A program made the translations under genes and the position numbers. A stretch of DNA of 51,305 nucleotides from Bacillota bacterium. GTDB lineage: Bacteria; Bacillota; Clostridia; Peptostreptococcales; Anaerovoracaceae. This document shows, piece by piece, positions 41,438-50,504 of this stretch (position 1 is the stretch's first letter; each line of letters starts with the position of its first letter). The stretch covers positions 1 to 51,305 of the forward strand of contig JAFQBD010000010.1 of assembly GCA_017416795.1 (NCBI GenBank), given 5' to 3'. The notes beneath the pieces are model-generated. The model was not told where the DNA came from, made no database searches, and saw only the letters and a list, made by a program, of their open reading frames with translations.

Positions 41438-42098
41438 ATTTATAACCTACCCCTCTTAATGTCACGATATATTCTCTGTATTTACCAAGGTTGTTTCTCA
41501 GATTTTTGATATGAGTGTCGATCGTTCTGTCATCTCCGAAGAAGTCGTACCCCCAGATATCAGAAAGCAGCTTATCTCTTGAAAGTGCGATATTTTTGTT
41601 TTCTACCAGATAAAAGAGAAGATCGTATTCCTTAGGTGTCAGATCTACTTTTTCTCCGTCTACAACGACTGTCCTTGCCGGGATGTTGATCTCAAGGCCA
41701 TCAAATGTCATTACCTTTTCGCTCGGCTTTTCAGCAGCGTTGTTTCTTGCAAGAACGGCATTTACTCTTGCCATCAGTTCCTTCGGGCTGAACGGTTTGA
41801 CAACGTAATCATCTATCCCAAGCTCGAAGCCGAAGAGTTTGTCGTATTCTTCGCTTCTGGCGCTGAGCATGATGATAGGGATGTCCTTTATTTTTTTTAT
41901 TTCCTTGCATGCCGAAAAACCATCCAGCTTCGGCATCATTATATCCATTATGATGAGATCATAGTCGTTGAGTTTGCAAAGTCCGACTGCAGTCATACCG
42001 TCTGCTGCTTCTGCAACCTCGTGACCATTGAATTCTGAGTATTCTCTGATGACTTCCCTGATTTTCTGTTCGTCATCTGCGATCAATATTTTAGCCAT
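41427..42098 (-). CDS. Response regulator, OmpR/PhoB family
   Basis: A 223-residue regulator. The receiver domain has the acidic pair in ILIADDEQ, the phosphorylated aspartate in LIIMDIMMPKLDG, the serine/lysine switch (MLSARSEE, VVKPF), and the C-terminal winged helix is of the OmpR type (LTPKEYDLLFYLVENKN ... VTLRGVGYKFE). It is the partner of the overlapping kinase. Its start has GGAGGAG seven bases upstream. No target site is recognisable, and it may act on its own operon. Confidence 0.93.
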   Translation of the reverse strand: MAKILIADDEQKIREVIREYSEFNGHEVAEAADGMTAVGLCKLNDYDLIIMDIMMPKLDGFSACKEIKKIKDIPIIMLSARSEEYDKLFGFELGIDDYVVKPFSPKELMARVNAVLARNNAAEKPSEKVMTFDGLEINIPARTVVVDGEKVDLTPKEYDLLFYLVENKNIALSRDKLLSDIWGYDFFGDDRTIDTHIKNLRNNLGKYREYIVTLRGVGYKFEA

Positions 42099-42230
42099 GA
42101 TTCTCCTCCTCTTATCAGTCTTTTATGACTTTAGCATATATCAAATATAAGTTTTCGATGTGTCGCGTTTGTGAATGTTATGTGTTGTTCGAAATATTCA
42201 AATCATTTGTAAACATTGTACCACAATCTG

Positions 42231-42259
42231 TTGGCTGGGTACAGGAATTGTGATATAAT
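42231..42259 (+). promoter_or_regulatory. Promoter of the CarD-like gene
   Basis: TTGGCT at 42231-42236 and TATAAT at 42254-42259 are 17 bases apart; TG at 42251-42252 makes an extended -10. The leader is about 35 bases. Confidence 0.6.
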
Positions 42260-42298
42260 AACAAATAAGTATGGCTAAGTGTAGCTTGGAGGTCCTTT

Positions 42299-42772
42299 AT
42301 GTACAAGATCGGGGATAAAATCTTATATCCCATGCATGGAGCTGGGACTATAGAGAAAATCGAATCCAGAGAAATACTGGGGCAGGTCAAGGATTATTAC
42401 ATCCTTAATATTTCATGCGGAGGCATGGGTCTTATGCTGCCTGTAGACAGCTGTGACAAGATAGGAGTAAGACCTATAGTGTCTGCCGAAGAGATGGAAC
42501 ATGCATTTTGCATCTTGGGAGAAGAATCCACGAAAATGGCCGACAACTGGAACAAGAGACAGCGGGAAAACATGGACAAGCTGAAGACCGGGAAGATCGA
42601 GATCACGGCGGAGATAGTAAGAAATCTTACAAGAAACGATCGTGACAGGAAGCTTTCTGCAGGAGAAAAGAAAATGCTCAGCAATGCCAGACGTATTCTC
42701 GTGAGTGAAGTGATGCTTGTTAAGGGTATCGATTCAGAAGAAGCGCTTGCTCTTGTAGAGGCTGCTATTTGA
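42299..42772 (+). CDS. CarD family transcriptional regulator
   Basis: A 157-residue protein. The N-terminal MYKIGDKILYPMHGAGTIEKIE with YYILNI is the CarD/TRCF RNA polymerase-interacting domain; a mostly helical C-terminal part (KLSAGEKKMLSNARRILVSE) follows. CarD-type proteins bind the RNA polymerase beta subunit and stabilise open promoter complexes, often on rRNA and growth-linked promoters. It lies 73 bases upstream of the yacL-like gene, and carD-yacL-ispD is a common arrangement in Firmicutes. The GGAGG ribosome binding site is next to its ATG. Confidence 0.9.
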   Translation: MYKIGDKILYPMHGAGTIEKIESREILGQVKDYYILNISCGGMGLMLPVDSCDKIGVRPIVSAEEMEHAFCILGEESTKMADNWNKRQRENMDKLKTGKIEITAEIVRNLTRNDRDRKLSAGEKKMLSNARRILVSEVMLVKGIDSEEALALVEAAI

Positions 42773-42845
42773 TGGAACCGGGCATACAGACATACTTATA
42801 CTGAGGAGAATCCTCAGAAAAATCCAGAGGAAAGGAGGGAAAAAC

Positions 42846-43958
42846 ATGCTGACAAAACTGGTTAGAACAGCACTTACTTTTGCCGGCGGAGTAGTTGGGT
42901 ACGGCGTTTATTTATTACTGGATTTTCTGGTAAGACTTTCAGGCCACGATCTTCAGGAAGGTCTTAATACGATCGAAGAAATATTTATGGCCGCATTTTT
43001 CGTAATTATTTTCGCAATTATATTTTTCAGACTGACACCTGCGCTCAAAAACCAGAGCAAAAAAGTAGCTAACGATATCGAAACCGACCTTCAGAAAATG
43101 TCTGCGAATGATTTGGTTCTCGGGACTATAGGTCTTATCGCAGGGCTCATTATCGCCTTCTTGATAAGCCAGATCTACGTAGGCATCAAGATCCCTTACG
43201 TTGATGTCATCCTCAATATTATTACTTACATCATACTGGGATATGTTGGGATCGTTATTGCTACCAGAAAAGGAAAAGATATCAGAACTTCATGGCTCAT
43301 GTCTAAGAAAATATCATCGGTCGGCGGCAAGGGCGGCAAGAATAAGTCGGATGCTACACCGAAGATATTCGATACAAGCGTCATCATCGACGGCAGGATC
43401 TCTGACATCATGAAGACAGGCTTCCTTGAAGGACCTATCGTGATACCGGAATTCGTTCTGGTGGAACTGAGACATATCGCAGACTCTTCTGATGCGCTTA
43501 AGAGAAACAGAGGCAGAAGAGGATTAGATATCCTCAACAAGATACAGACTGAATACGGAGTTGAGATCTACAACACAGTGGGAGACAAGGCTCTCGAAGA
43601 GATCCCTGAAGTTGATGCCAAGCTGCTTAAGCTGGGACAGATGATGGGCGGTAAAGTAGTCACTAACGACTACAATCTCAACAAGGTTGCAGGCATCAAA
43701 GGCGTTGAAGTCCTGAACATCAATGAACTGGCAAACACTCTCAAGCCTGTAGTGCTTCCGGGAGAAGAAATGATCCTGGCACTCGTTAAAGAAGGGAAGG
43801 AAAGCAATCAGGCAGTAGCATATCTTGACGACGGCACTATGATCGTCGTTGAGGAAGGCAAGAAGTATATAGGACAGACTATCAAAGTCATTGTTACAAG
43901 CGTTCTTCAGACTGCTGCAGGCAGGATGATATTCGCCAAACCGGCAGGAATCAGATAG
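42846..43958 (+). CDS. PIN-TRAM domain membrane protein (YacL-like)
   Basis: A 370-residue protein with about four N-terminal membrane helices (residues 5-150), followed by a cytosolic PIN domain ([11 protein letters not shown], with the acidic cluster completed by [12 protein letters not shown]) and a C-terminal TRAM domain ([19 protein letters not shown]). The PIN acidic residues predict RNase activity; the YacL family has no firmly established substrate. The start has AAGGAGG. It lies between carD and ispDF, the order seen in many Firmicutes. Confidence 0.92.
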   Translation: MLTKLVRTALTFAGGVVGYGVYLLLDFLVRLSGHDLQEGLNTIEEIFMAAFFVIIFAIIFFRLTPALKNQSKKVANDIETDLQKMSANDLVLGTIGLIAGLIIAFLISQIYVGIKIPYVDVILNIITYIILGYVGIVIATRKGKDIRTSWLMSKKISSVGGKGGKNKSDATPKIFDTSVIIDGRISDIMKTGFLEGPIVIPEFVLVELRHIADSSDALKRNRGRRGLDILNKIQTEYGVEIYNTVGDKALEEIPEVDAKLLKLGQMMGGKVVTNDYNLNKVAGIKGVEVLNINELANTLKPVVLPGEEMILALVKEGKESNQAVAYLDDGTMIVVEEGKKYIGQTIKVIVTSVLQTAAGRMIFAKPAGIR

Positions 43959-43990
43959 TCGGTATTTTGATACCGGACAGGAAATATCAT

Positions 43991-45232
43991 ATGTATAACG
44001 ATAAGAAAACTGCAGTGATAATAGCTGCAGCAGGTATGGGGCGCCGTCTTGGCGGTCCCATACCTAAGCAGTTTATGGATATCGGCGGACAGCCGGTCAT
44101 AGCTAAGACACTTAAAGTCTTCGAGGCTATGGATGAGATCGACCATATATTCATCGTGACAAACGAAGACTATATGGACCACTGCGAGAATATCACAAAA
44201 GAATACGGAATTTCTAAACTTGCCGCCATAGTCTGCGGCGGAGCCGAGCGGCAGGATTCTGTCTACAATGCACTCAAAACTGTGGCAGAGACCGGTGAAA
44301 CAAGTAATGGATATGGCATCGACGGAGCATGCGGAAGCTCGGTGGAATACGTTCTGATCCACGACGGCGCAAGACCGTTCGTAACGCCTGAGGTCGTACT
44401 AAATGTTCTCGAAGGCGTCGTGCAAAGGGGCGCGGCCGTAGCCTGCGTACCGATGAAGGACAGCCTGAGGCGTGCATCTGCAGCCGGCCATGCCGGCAGA
44501 GATGAGATCGGCGGAGCCGATCGTGATGCGTCAGCTGCCGGGGGCAGCTGCGCTGTAGACCGTAGAGAATACTTTGCGGTCCAGACACCTCAGGGCTTTC
44601 GTACAAGTGCGATTTTGCATGCCTATGAGAAGGCTTATGAAGAAGGGTATTACGGGACTGACGACGCTTCACTTGCCGAGAGGGCAGGGTTGGATGTTGC
44701 GATAGTAGAAGGAGATTATGCTAATATCAAGATAACTACCAGGGAGGATCTTCCTATGGAGTACAGAGTTGGGACAGGATTCGATGTCCATAAATTCGAA
44801 GAAGAAAGGAAGCTGATATTGGGCGGTGTTGATATCCCTTATGAGAAGGGACTTGCCGGCCACTCGGATGCCGATGTGCTGGTGCATGCACTTATGGATG
44901 CGCTTCTCGGAGCAGCCGCGATGGGAGATATCGGCAGACATTTTCCGGATACCGATCAGAAGTACAAGGGTATATCGAGCCTTAAACTTCTGGAACATGT
45001 AGGCTCGCTTTTGTCAGATGAGGGGTACAGCATCGGCAATGTGGATGTGACAGTAATCGCACAGGCACCGAAGATCGCACCTCATATCGAGGCGATGCGA
45101 GACAATATAGCAGAGACATTAAAGCTCGAAAAGAGCAGAATAAATATAAAAGGAACTACTACCGAAAAGCTTGGATTCACCGGACGAAAGGAAGGTATAG
45201 CAGCTGAGGCAGTATGTGCGCTTTACAGATAA
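43991..45232 (+). CDS. ispDF: Bifunctional IspD-IspF (methylerythritol phosphate pathway)
   Basis: A 413-residue fusion. IspD (about 1-255) makes CDP-methylerythritol: [19 protein letters not shown] is the CTP-binding loop, followed by [11 protein letters not shown] and AVQTPQGF. IspF (from [15 protein letters not shown], about 256-413) makes methylerythritol cyclodiphosphate: zinc ligands in DVH and [11 protein letters not shown], and the end [18 protein letters not shown]. Within IspD a run of about 25 residues between MKDSLRRAS and YFAVQ ([20 protein letters not shown]) is unusual and more GC-rich than the rest. The start is ATG 43991, behind CAGGAA; an in-frame TTG at 43967 is not supported. 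proS follows 12 bases later. Confidence 0.93.
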   Translation: MYNDKKTAVIIAAAGMGRRLGGPIPKQFMDIGGQPVIAKTLKVFEAMDEIDHIFIVTNEDYMDHCENITKEYGISKLAAIVCGGAERQDSVYNALKTVAETGETSNGYGIDGACGSSVEYVLIHDGARPFVTPEVVLNVLEGVVQRGAAVACVPMKDSLRRASAAGHAGRDEIGGADRDASAAGGSCAVDRREYFAVQTPQGFRTSAILHAYEKAYEEGYYGTDDASLAERAGLDVAIVEGDYANIKITTREDLPMEYRVGTGFDVHKFEEERKLILGGVDIPYEKGLAGHSDADVLVHALMDALLGAAAMGDIGRHFPDTDQKYKGISSLKLLEHVGSLLSDEGYSIGNVDVTVIAQAPKIAPHIEAMRDNIAETLKLEKSRINIKGTTTEKLGFTGRKEGIAAEAVCALYR

Positions 45233-45244
45233 GGAGACGGACTA

Positions 45245-46972
45245 ATGAAATTATCAAAAATGCATTTAAAGACTTTAAGAGAAGTTCCTAACGAAGCGGA
45301 GATCCCAAGCCATATCCTGATGATGAGAACAGGAATGATCAGAAGACTGGCTTCCGGCGTGTATGGCTTCATGCCTTTGGGATGGCGTTCTATTCGTAAG
45401 GTTGAAAATATCGTACGTGAAGAAATGGATGCTGCAGGCGGACAGGAGATCCTCATGTCAGCAGTACAGCCTGCTGAACTTTGGCAGGATTCCGGCAGAT
45501 GGTATGCATACGGACCTGAACTTTGGAGAGTAAAGGACCGTCACGGCAGAGATTTCTGCCTGGGACCGACAGCAGAAGAAATCTTTACTGACATCGTTCG
45601 TACAGACGTGACTTCTCACAGACAGCTGCCTATGAATCTCTATCAGATCCAGACTAAGTACAGAGACGAAGCGAGACCTAGATTCGGACTTATGAGATCG
45701 AGAGAATTCATCATGAAGGACTCTTATTCATTCGACAAGGACTATGAAGGTCTGGATAAGAGCTATCAGGAAATGTACGATGCATATACTAAGATCTTTA
45801 CAAGATGCGGACTTACATTCAGACCTGTAGAAGCTGATACAGGAGCTATCGGCGGAAGCAACTCTCACGAATTTACAGCATTCTCAGAAGTGGGCGAAAG
45901 TGAGATCGCATTCTGCGAACATTGCGACATGGCGGCAACAGTAGAGCGTGCAGAATGTGTTGATGCACCTGCATCCGATGCAGAAATGCTGGCTCTTGAA
46001 GAAGTCCACACTCCTGAAACTAAGACTATCGAAGAAGTTGCAGCTTTCCTGGGGGTAGAAAAATCTCAGACAATGAAGGCTCTGCTCTTTGTGACATATG
46101 ATGAAGAACAGAAAGAAAACGGTTATGTTGCTGCATTCATCAGAGGCGACAGAGAACTGAACATGATCAAGCTGGTCAATGCTCTTGATATCCCTGAACA
46201 TTCCATCGAATTCGCTGATGAAGAAAAGATGGGAGCATCATGCGGATGCGTAGGCGGTTTCACAGGTCCTATCGGACTGCATGACTGCAAGATCGTTGTA
46301 GATAGCGAGCTGGTTGGCCAGAAGAATCTGGTTGCAGGCGCTAATAAAACTGATTACCACATTAAGAACGTGAACTATGGCAGAGATTTCGAAGGTGATA
46401 TCGTAGTAGACATCAAGAATCTGCTCGAAGGAGATCCTTGTCCTGTATGCGGAGCACCTGTAAAGCACACTCGCGGTATCGAAGTTGGTCAGGTATTCAA
46501 GCTGGGAACTAAGTACTCCGAATCAATGGGAGCTACTTACAAAGATGAGAATCAGCAGGATCAGCTGATCGTTATGGGATGCTACGGTATCGGTATAACA
46601 AGAACAGTAGCTGCAGTTATCGAGCAGCATCACGATGAAAATGGTATCATCTGGCCTATGTCAGTAGCACCGTACCACGTGATCATCACTGTTATGAAGC
46701 CTGATGATGAAGTGCAGGCAGAAGTAGCAGAAAAGATCTACGCAGATCTTCAGAAGGCCGGAGCAGAAGTCCTGCTGGATGATAGAAAGGAACGTCCGGG
46801 CGTTAAGTTCAAAGACGCTGACCTCTTAGGTATCCCTATCAGGATCACAGTAGGAAGAGGAGCTGCAGACGGCATCGTTGAATATAAGATGAGACGTGAT
46901 GCAGACAAGGTGGAACTTGGTGTAGAAGAAGCGATCACTAAGGCAATAACTACTGTCAACGAAGAAAAGTAA
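45245..46972 (+). CDS. proS: Prolyl-tRNA synthetase
   Basis: A 575-residue class II synthetase of the bacterial (long) type, with the editing INS domain inserted between motifs 2 and 3. Motif 2 is RDEARPRFGLMRSREFIMKD, the INS domain includes the segment VEKSQTMKALLF and the anticodon-binding domain is at the C-terminus (VAPYHVIITVMK ... LDDRKERPGVKF). It starts at ATG 45245 after AAGGAGA. Editing of mis-charged Ala-tRNA-Pro is expected. No T-box precedes it; it is transcribed with ispDF. Confidence 0.96.
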   Translation: MKLSKMHLKTLREVPNEAEIPSHILMMRTGMIRRLASGVYGFMPLGWRSIRKVENIVREEMDAAGGQEILMSAVQPAELWQDSGRWYAYGPELWRVKDRHGRDFCLGPTAEEIFTDIVRTDVTSHRQLPMNLYQIQTKYRDEARPRFGLMRSREFIMKDSYSFDKDYEGLDKSYQEMYDAYTKIFTRCGLTFRPVEADTGAIGGSNSHEFTAFSEVGESEIAFCEHCDMAATVERAECVDAPASDAEMLALEEVHTPETKTIEEVAAFLGVEKSQTMKALLFVTYDEEQKENGYVAAFIRGDRELNMIKLVNALDIPEHSIEFADEEKMGASCGCVGGFTGPIGLHDCKIVVDSELVGQKNLVAGANKTDYHIKNVNYGRDFEGDIVVDIKNLLEGDPCPVCGAPVKHTRGIEVGQVFKLGTKYSESMGATYKDENQQDQLIVMGCYGIGITRTVAAVIEQHHDENGIIWPMSVAPYHVIITVMKPDDEVQAEVAEKIYADLQKAGAEVLLDDRKERPGVKFKDADLLGIPIRITVGRGAADGIVEYKMRRDADKVELGVEEAITKAITTVNEEK

Positions 46973-47003
46973 ATAACCGGAATGACTTTGACGAGGAAAT
47001 GAA

Positions 47004-47639
47004 ATGAGCTTTATTTCTTTGATGGAAATCATCGGCACCGTGGCTTTCGCAGTCTCCGGTGCCCTTGTTGCGATAGAGAAAAAACTTGATATTTACGGAG
47101 TGACTTTTCTGGCTATAATCACTGCGGTAGGCGGCGGTGTCATCAGAGATATCATAATAAATCTGCCGCTTCCTGTTGCATTGTCAGATCCTGTATATGT
47201 TGTGATCTGTATAGCGACTGCAGCAGTAGTTATCTGCTTCTATAAGTGGGTGAAGAAAGTGAACGGACTTGTGGTGGTATTCGATGCTGTGGGTCTTGCG
47301 GCTTTTACGGCGATAGGGGCCAAGGCGGCGCTGAGCAATGATGTTTATACTCCGTTCGTGGTAATAACGCTGGCCTTACTTACGGGGACAGGCGGCGGAG
47401 TACTGCGAGACTTGTTCGCACGAGAGATCCCGTTTGTCTTCAGAAAAGAAGTGTACGCGACTGCCTGCATAATAGGTGCTGTTGCATTTTTGCTGTCATA
47501 TCCTCATGTAGGCACAGAAGGCGCGATGTACATATGCTTCGGCGTGACACTTGCTATAAGGCTCATATGTGTTAAATTCAACTGGAACCTGGCAACGGTA
47601 AGGATCGATGAAACAAAGGAAAACGAAAAAACTGAATAG
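47004..47639 (+). CDS. UPF0126 / TRIC-like membrane protein (YicG family)
   Basis: A 211-residue integral membrane protein with about seven helices, made of two similar halves: VGGGVIRDIIINLPLP and TGGGVLRDLFAREIP are the paired GGG-[VI]-[IL]-RD motifs of the UPF0126 family, which has the fold of trimeric intracellular cation channels. Family members have been linked to small-solute or cation passage; the physiological role here is not known. Ribosome binding site GAGGAAA precedes the ATG. The end overlaps the first chromate transporter half by 32 bases. Confidence 0.85.
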   Translation: MSFISLMEIIGTVAFAVSGALVAIEKKLDIYGVTFLAIITAVGGGVIRDIIINLPLPVALSDPVYVVICIATAAVVICFYKWVKKVNGLVVVFDAVGLAAFTAIGAKAALSNDVYTPFVVITLALLTGTGGGVLRDLFAREIPFVFRKEVYATACIIGAVAFLLSYPHVGTEGAMYICFGVTLAIRLICVKFNWNLATVRIDETKENEKTE

Positions 47640-48222
47640 CTGTTTCGGGCTTTTTTGGGAATTCTTAAAGATCGGCCTTTTTACCATAGGCGGAGGTATG
47701 GCGATGATCCCCCAGCTTCAGCAGATCGTAGTCGATAAGAAGTGGCTGGAGGAAGATGAGATGATAGACTGTATCGCCATAAGTCAGGCTCTGCCCGGAA
47801 TCATTGCGATAAATGCAGCCACATATATAGGCATGAAAGTACGAGGATTCAGAGGAGCTCTGTCAGCGACTTTGGGAGTGATCCTGCCGTCGTTTGTGAT
47901 AATCATTGCTGTTGTGACATTGCTGGATTCTATCGGTGAGAACACTTATATACAGGGGGCTTTCATCGGGATCAAAGCTGCTGTTTGCGGGCTTATCCTG
48001 GTGACGGTGGTGCGAATGGGAAAGAAGATCTTAAGATCGGTATTCGCATGGATCTTGGCTATCCTGTCTTTTATAGCGATAGTAGGATTTGGCATCAATG
48101 CCATCTGGGCGATACTTGCAGGTGCTATAGCAGGGATCGTATATAATATCGTTAAGCTGAGCGGAGGGCAAGATTGCGCTTTGCATGATGCGCCGGAGGC
48201 GGATAAGGAGGTGGACGAATGA
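47608..48222 (+). CDS. Chromate transporter family protein, half 1
   Basis: A 204-residue membrane protein of the short-chain chromate ion transporter (CHR) family: FLKIGLFTIGGGMAMIPQLQ and AISQALPGIIAINAATYIG are the conserved glycine-rich loop and the helix 2 motif. Short CHR proteins occur in adjacent pairs that form a heterodimer, and half 2 follows with a four-base overlap, which supports this. Despite the name, the native substrate is rarely chromate and could be another anion such as sulfate. There is no selective context here. Confidence 0.87.
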   Translation: MKQRKTKKLNSCFGLFWEFLKIGLFTIGGGMAMIPQLQQIVVDKKWLEEDEMIDCIAISQALPGIIAINAATYIGMKVRGFRGALSATLGVILPSFVIIIAVVTLLDSIGENTYIQGAFIGIKAAVCGLILVTVVRMGKKILRSVFAWILAILSFIAIVGFGINAIWAILAGAIAGIVYNIVKLSGGQDCALHDAPEADKEVDE

Positions 48223-48788
48223 TACTCGTATATCTCTTTACCATGTTTTTCAGGATAGGACTGTTCGGATTCGGCGGCGGACTTGCGATGCTGCCGTTGA
48301 TATTCCAGAGTGTTCAGAGTTTTGGGATCATGACAGCAGAGGAATTCTCGAATCTGGTGGCTCTTTCTCAGGTGACACCGGGGCCGATGGCGGTAAATGC
48401 GGCGACTTATGTGGGTTTTAACTATGCGGGACTTCCGGGGGCGATGGTAGCGACGCTGGGAGTATGTCTGCCGGCATTTATCCTGATGATGATCGTCTAT
48501 CATTTCGTTAAGAAATTCAATGACAGCCGTATCGTTCAGGGCGTGCTTGGCGGGATAAGACCTGTGACAGTTGCATTGATTGGTGCCGCCGTGATATTTG
48601 TAAGCGAGACTGTACTTGCAGCAGGTCCTCTGATTTCTAAGAAACTTTTAGAGACGGGATTTGATTACTTCAATTTGATCCCGATATGTATTTTCGCAGT
48701 GACTGTCATCCTTGTCGGCAAGTTCAAGATGAAGCCGATACGGGTCATGATATTGATGGGAATAGCAGGGGCGTTGTTGTGCAGTTGA
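48219..48788 (+). CDS. Chromate transporter family protein, half 2
   Basis: A 189-residue partner of half 1, with FRIGLFGFGGGLAMLPLIFQ and ALSQVTPGPMAVNAATYVG. It starts at ATG 48219, overlapping half 1 by four bases, with AAGGAGG before it. The helix 2 motif SQVTPGPMAVNAATY of this half and SQALPGIIAINAATY of half 1 are the typical difference between the two halves. About six membrane helices are visible. Confidence 0.87.
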   Translation: MILVYLFTMFFRIGLFGFGGGLAMLPLIFQSVQSFGIMTAEEFSNLVALSQVTPGPMAVNAATYVGFNYAGLPGAMVATLGVCLPAFILMMIVYHFVKKFNDSRIVQGVLGGIRPVTVALIGAAVIFVSETVLAAGPLISKKLLETGFDYFNLIPICIFAVTVILVGKFKMKPIRVMILMGIAGALLCS

Positions 48789-48821
48789 ATCGGATGATGC
48801 TTAAGTAATAGGAGCAATGAT

Positions 48822-49274
48822 ATGTGGACAGGCGGAGTAAGAGTCATAGTTTTAGATGAAGAAGGAAAGATGCTGCTGGTAAAGCAGCACCATGAAGATA
48901 AAGACATATGGATGGCTCCCGGCGGCGGTATCGAAGAAGGTGAAGGTGCCAGACAGGCGGCTGCCCGCGAAGTGAAGGAAGAAACAGGACTGGATGTTGA
49001 AGTCGGAAGACTCGTGTGGCATGTCGAGGAAGTGTCAGAGCGAGGCCAGAGGTTCGTTGATTTCTTCCTGGCTGAGGTGGTCGGTGGAGAACTGGGACTT
49101 GGCACAGATCCGGAATTTGACGAAAACGGTCAGGTGCTGAGAGAAGTGAAATTCCTGACACGAGAAGAAATAAAGGAAATCAAATACCTTTATCCGGAAT
49201 ACCTTCGCGATGAATTCTGGGCGGTACATGAAGCAGGTTATATGGGCTATAATGCCTTTAAAATAAGAGACTAA
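48822..49274 (+). CDS. Nudix hydrolase
   Basis: A 150-residue hydrolase of nucleoside diphosphates linked to another moiety. The Nudix box (G-x5-E-x7-REV-x-EE-x-G) is intact: GGGIEEGEGARQAAAREVKEETGLDV, with the usual glutamates for magnesium. The substrate cannot be predicted. The N-terminal WTGGVRVIVLDEEGKMLLVKQ is the usual beta strand pair before the box. It begins 33 bases after the transporter gene and has a GGAG ribosome binding site. Confidence 0.88.
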   Translation: MWTGGVRVIVLDEEGKMLLVKQHHEDKDIWMAPGGGIEEGEGARQAAAREVKEETGLDVEVGRLVWHVEEVSERGQRFVDFFLAEVVGGELGLGTDPEFDENGQVLREVKFLTREEIKEIKYLYPEYLRDEFWAVHEAGYMGYNAFKIRD

Positions 49275-49342
49275 ATGCTGATCGAAAACGAATGAAGATA
49301 ATGGACATTCGTGAGTAGACATAACTTTAAGGAGGGAAAATA

Positions 49343-49825
49343 ATGAAATACGTAATTTTTGAAATGGAAAACGGCGATAAGATGAAAGGCGAACTTTACC
49401 CTGAGATCGCACCACAGACAGTAGAAAACTTTGAAAAGCTGGTAAACGACGGCTTTTATGACGGACTTATCTTCCACAGAGTAATTCCGGGATTCATGAT
49501 CCAGGGCGGATGTCCTAAGGGCAACGGAACAGGCGGCCCGGGCTGGAACATCAAGGGAGAATTCTCAATGAACGGATTCGAAAACAACCTGAAGCACACA
49601 AGAGGCGTGCTCTCAATGGCAAGATCAATGATGCCTGACTCAGCAGGATCACAGTTCTTCATCATGGTAGCAGACGCTCCGCATCTCGATGGACAGTATG
49701 CATCATTCGGTAAGATCATCGAAGGTATGGAAGCAGCAGATGCCATCGTAATGACTAAGAGAGACATGATGGATAAGCCTAAGACACCACAGAGAATGAA
49801 GAAGGTAACTATAGTAGAGGAATAA
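49343..49825 (+). CDS. Peptidyl-prolyl cis-trans isomerase, cyclophilin type
   Basis: A 160-residue cytosolic cyclophilin. IFHRVIPGFMIQGGCPKGNG, the FH and Q-G-G of the active site, and GSQFFIMVADAPHLDGQYASFGKI are typical, including the conserved hydrophobic pocket and the missing signal peptide. The gene has AAGGAGG six bases before its ATG and is highly codon-biased. The IS element is inserted 55 bases after its stop and does not disrupt it. Confidence 0.94.
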   Translation: MKYVIFEMENGDKMKGELYPEIAPQTVENFEKLVNDGFYDGLIFHRVIPGFMIQGGCPKGNGTGGPGWNIKGEFSMNGFENNLKHTRGVLSMARSMMPDSAGSQFFIMVADAPHLDGQYASFGKIIEGMEAADAIVMTKRDMMDKPKTPQRMKKVTIVEE

Positions 49826-49890
49826 GATCGTATAGTCAAGTTAAACAAGTGGTTGTCAACGAAGCAGAGTGGAAATATACTGACCCCCAA

Positions 49891-49931
49891 AAGTTGGACC
49901 TAAAATCCAACTTAAGGGAGGTCAGTTTTTT
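49891..49931 (+). promoter_or_regulatory. Hairpin that covers the transposase ribosome binding site
   Basis: AAGTTGGA (49891-49898) pairs with TCCAACTT (49906-49913) around a 7-base loop, and the flanking TGACC (49881-49885) can pair with GGTCA (49920-49924), reading across the terminal sequence. The orfA ribosome binding site GGGAGG (49916-49921) lies in the outer stem, and a T run precedes the ATG. A transcript that reads in from outside would hide the site, and the T run after the stem could also stop such transcription. Confidence 0.65.
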
Positions 49932-50504
49932 ATGTCTAAAAAATATGATTTTGAATTCAAACTAAAAGTGGTAGAAGAATATTTGTCTGGAAAAGGCGGA
50001 CTAGAATACCTGTCAGCAAAATATTCATTAACGTCTCATACACTTTTAAAAAGATGGGTGGCCACTTACAAGAAACATGGTGCACAGGGACTTCTTCGAA
50101 GCCGGAAGAACAAGAAATATGACTTGCAGTTCAAACTCGATGCAGTACAATGGTACTTAACAACAGAGATATCATATGACGAACTCGCACAACAACTAGA
50201 TGTTTCTAACCCATCTCTTCTTTGTCAGTGGGTTTCAAATTTTCGTAAGTATGGAATTGATGGTATCTCTGATAAACCGAAAGGAAGACCATCTGCAATG
50301 CCAAAGAAAAAAGAGTTACCAGTAGCAAATTCCATAGAACATGAATCCTCTGATGCAAAGAGAATCAAAGAGCTGGAAGAAAAGGTTTTACACTTAGAAA
50401 TAGAGAATGCATTTTTAAAAGAGTTGAGGAGACTGCGTCTGGAAGAGGAAGCAATGAAAAAATCGCAAGAATTATCTGCAGTCTCCGAAGAGAATACAGA
50501 TTAA
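49932..50504 (+). CDS. IS3-family transposase OrfA (helix-turn-helix protein)
   Basis: A 190-residue IS150-group OrfA with two helix-turn-helix regions: KLKVVEEYLSGKGGLEYLSAKYSL with LKRWVATYKKHG, then QFKLDAVQWYLTTEISYDELAQQLDVSNPSL with CQWVSNFRKYG. A leucine-rich coiled coil (IKELEEKVLHLEIENAFLKEL) follows, used for multimerisation. It should bind the IS ends. Near its 3' end is a run of six A (50457-50462) for frameshifting into orfB. Alternatively, only OrfA is made from normal translation. Confidence 0.9.
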   Translation: MSKKYDFEFKLKVVEEYLSGKGGLEYLSAKYSLTSHTLLKRWVATYKKHGAQGLLRSRKNKKYDLQFKLDAVQWYLTTEISYDELAQQLDVSNPSLLCQWVSNFRKYGIDGISDKPKGRPSAMPKKKELPVANSIEHESSDAKRIKELEEKVLHLEIENAFLKELRRLRLEEEAMKKSQELSAVSEENTD

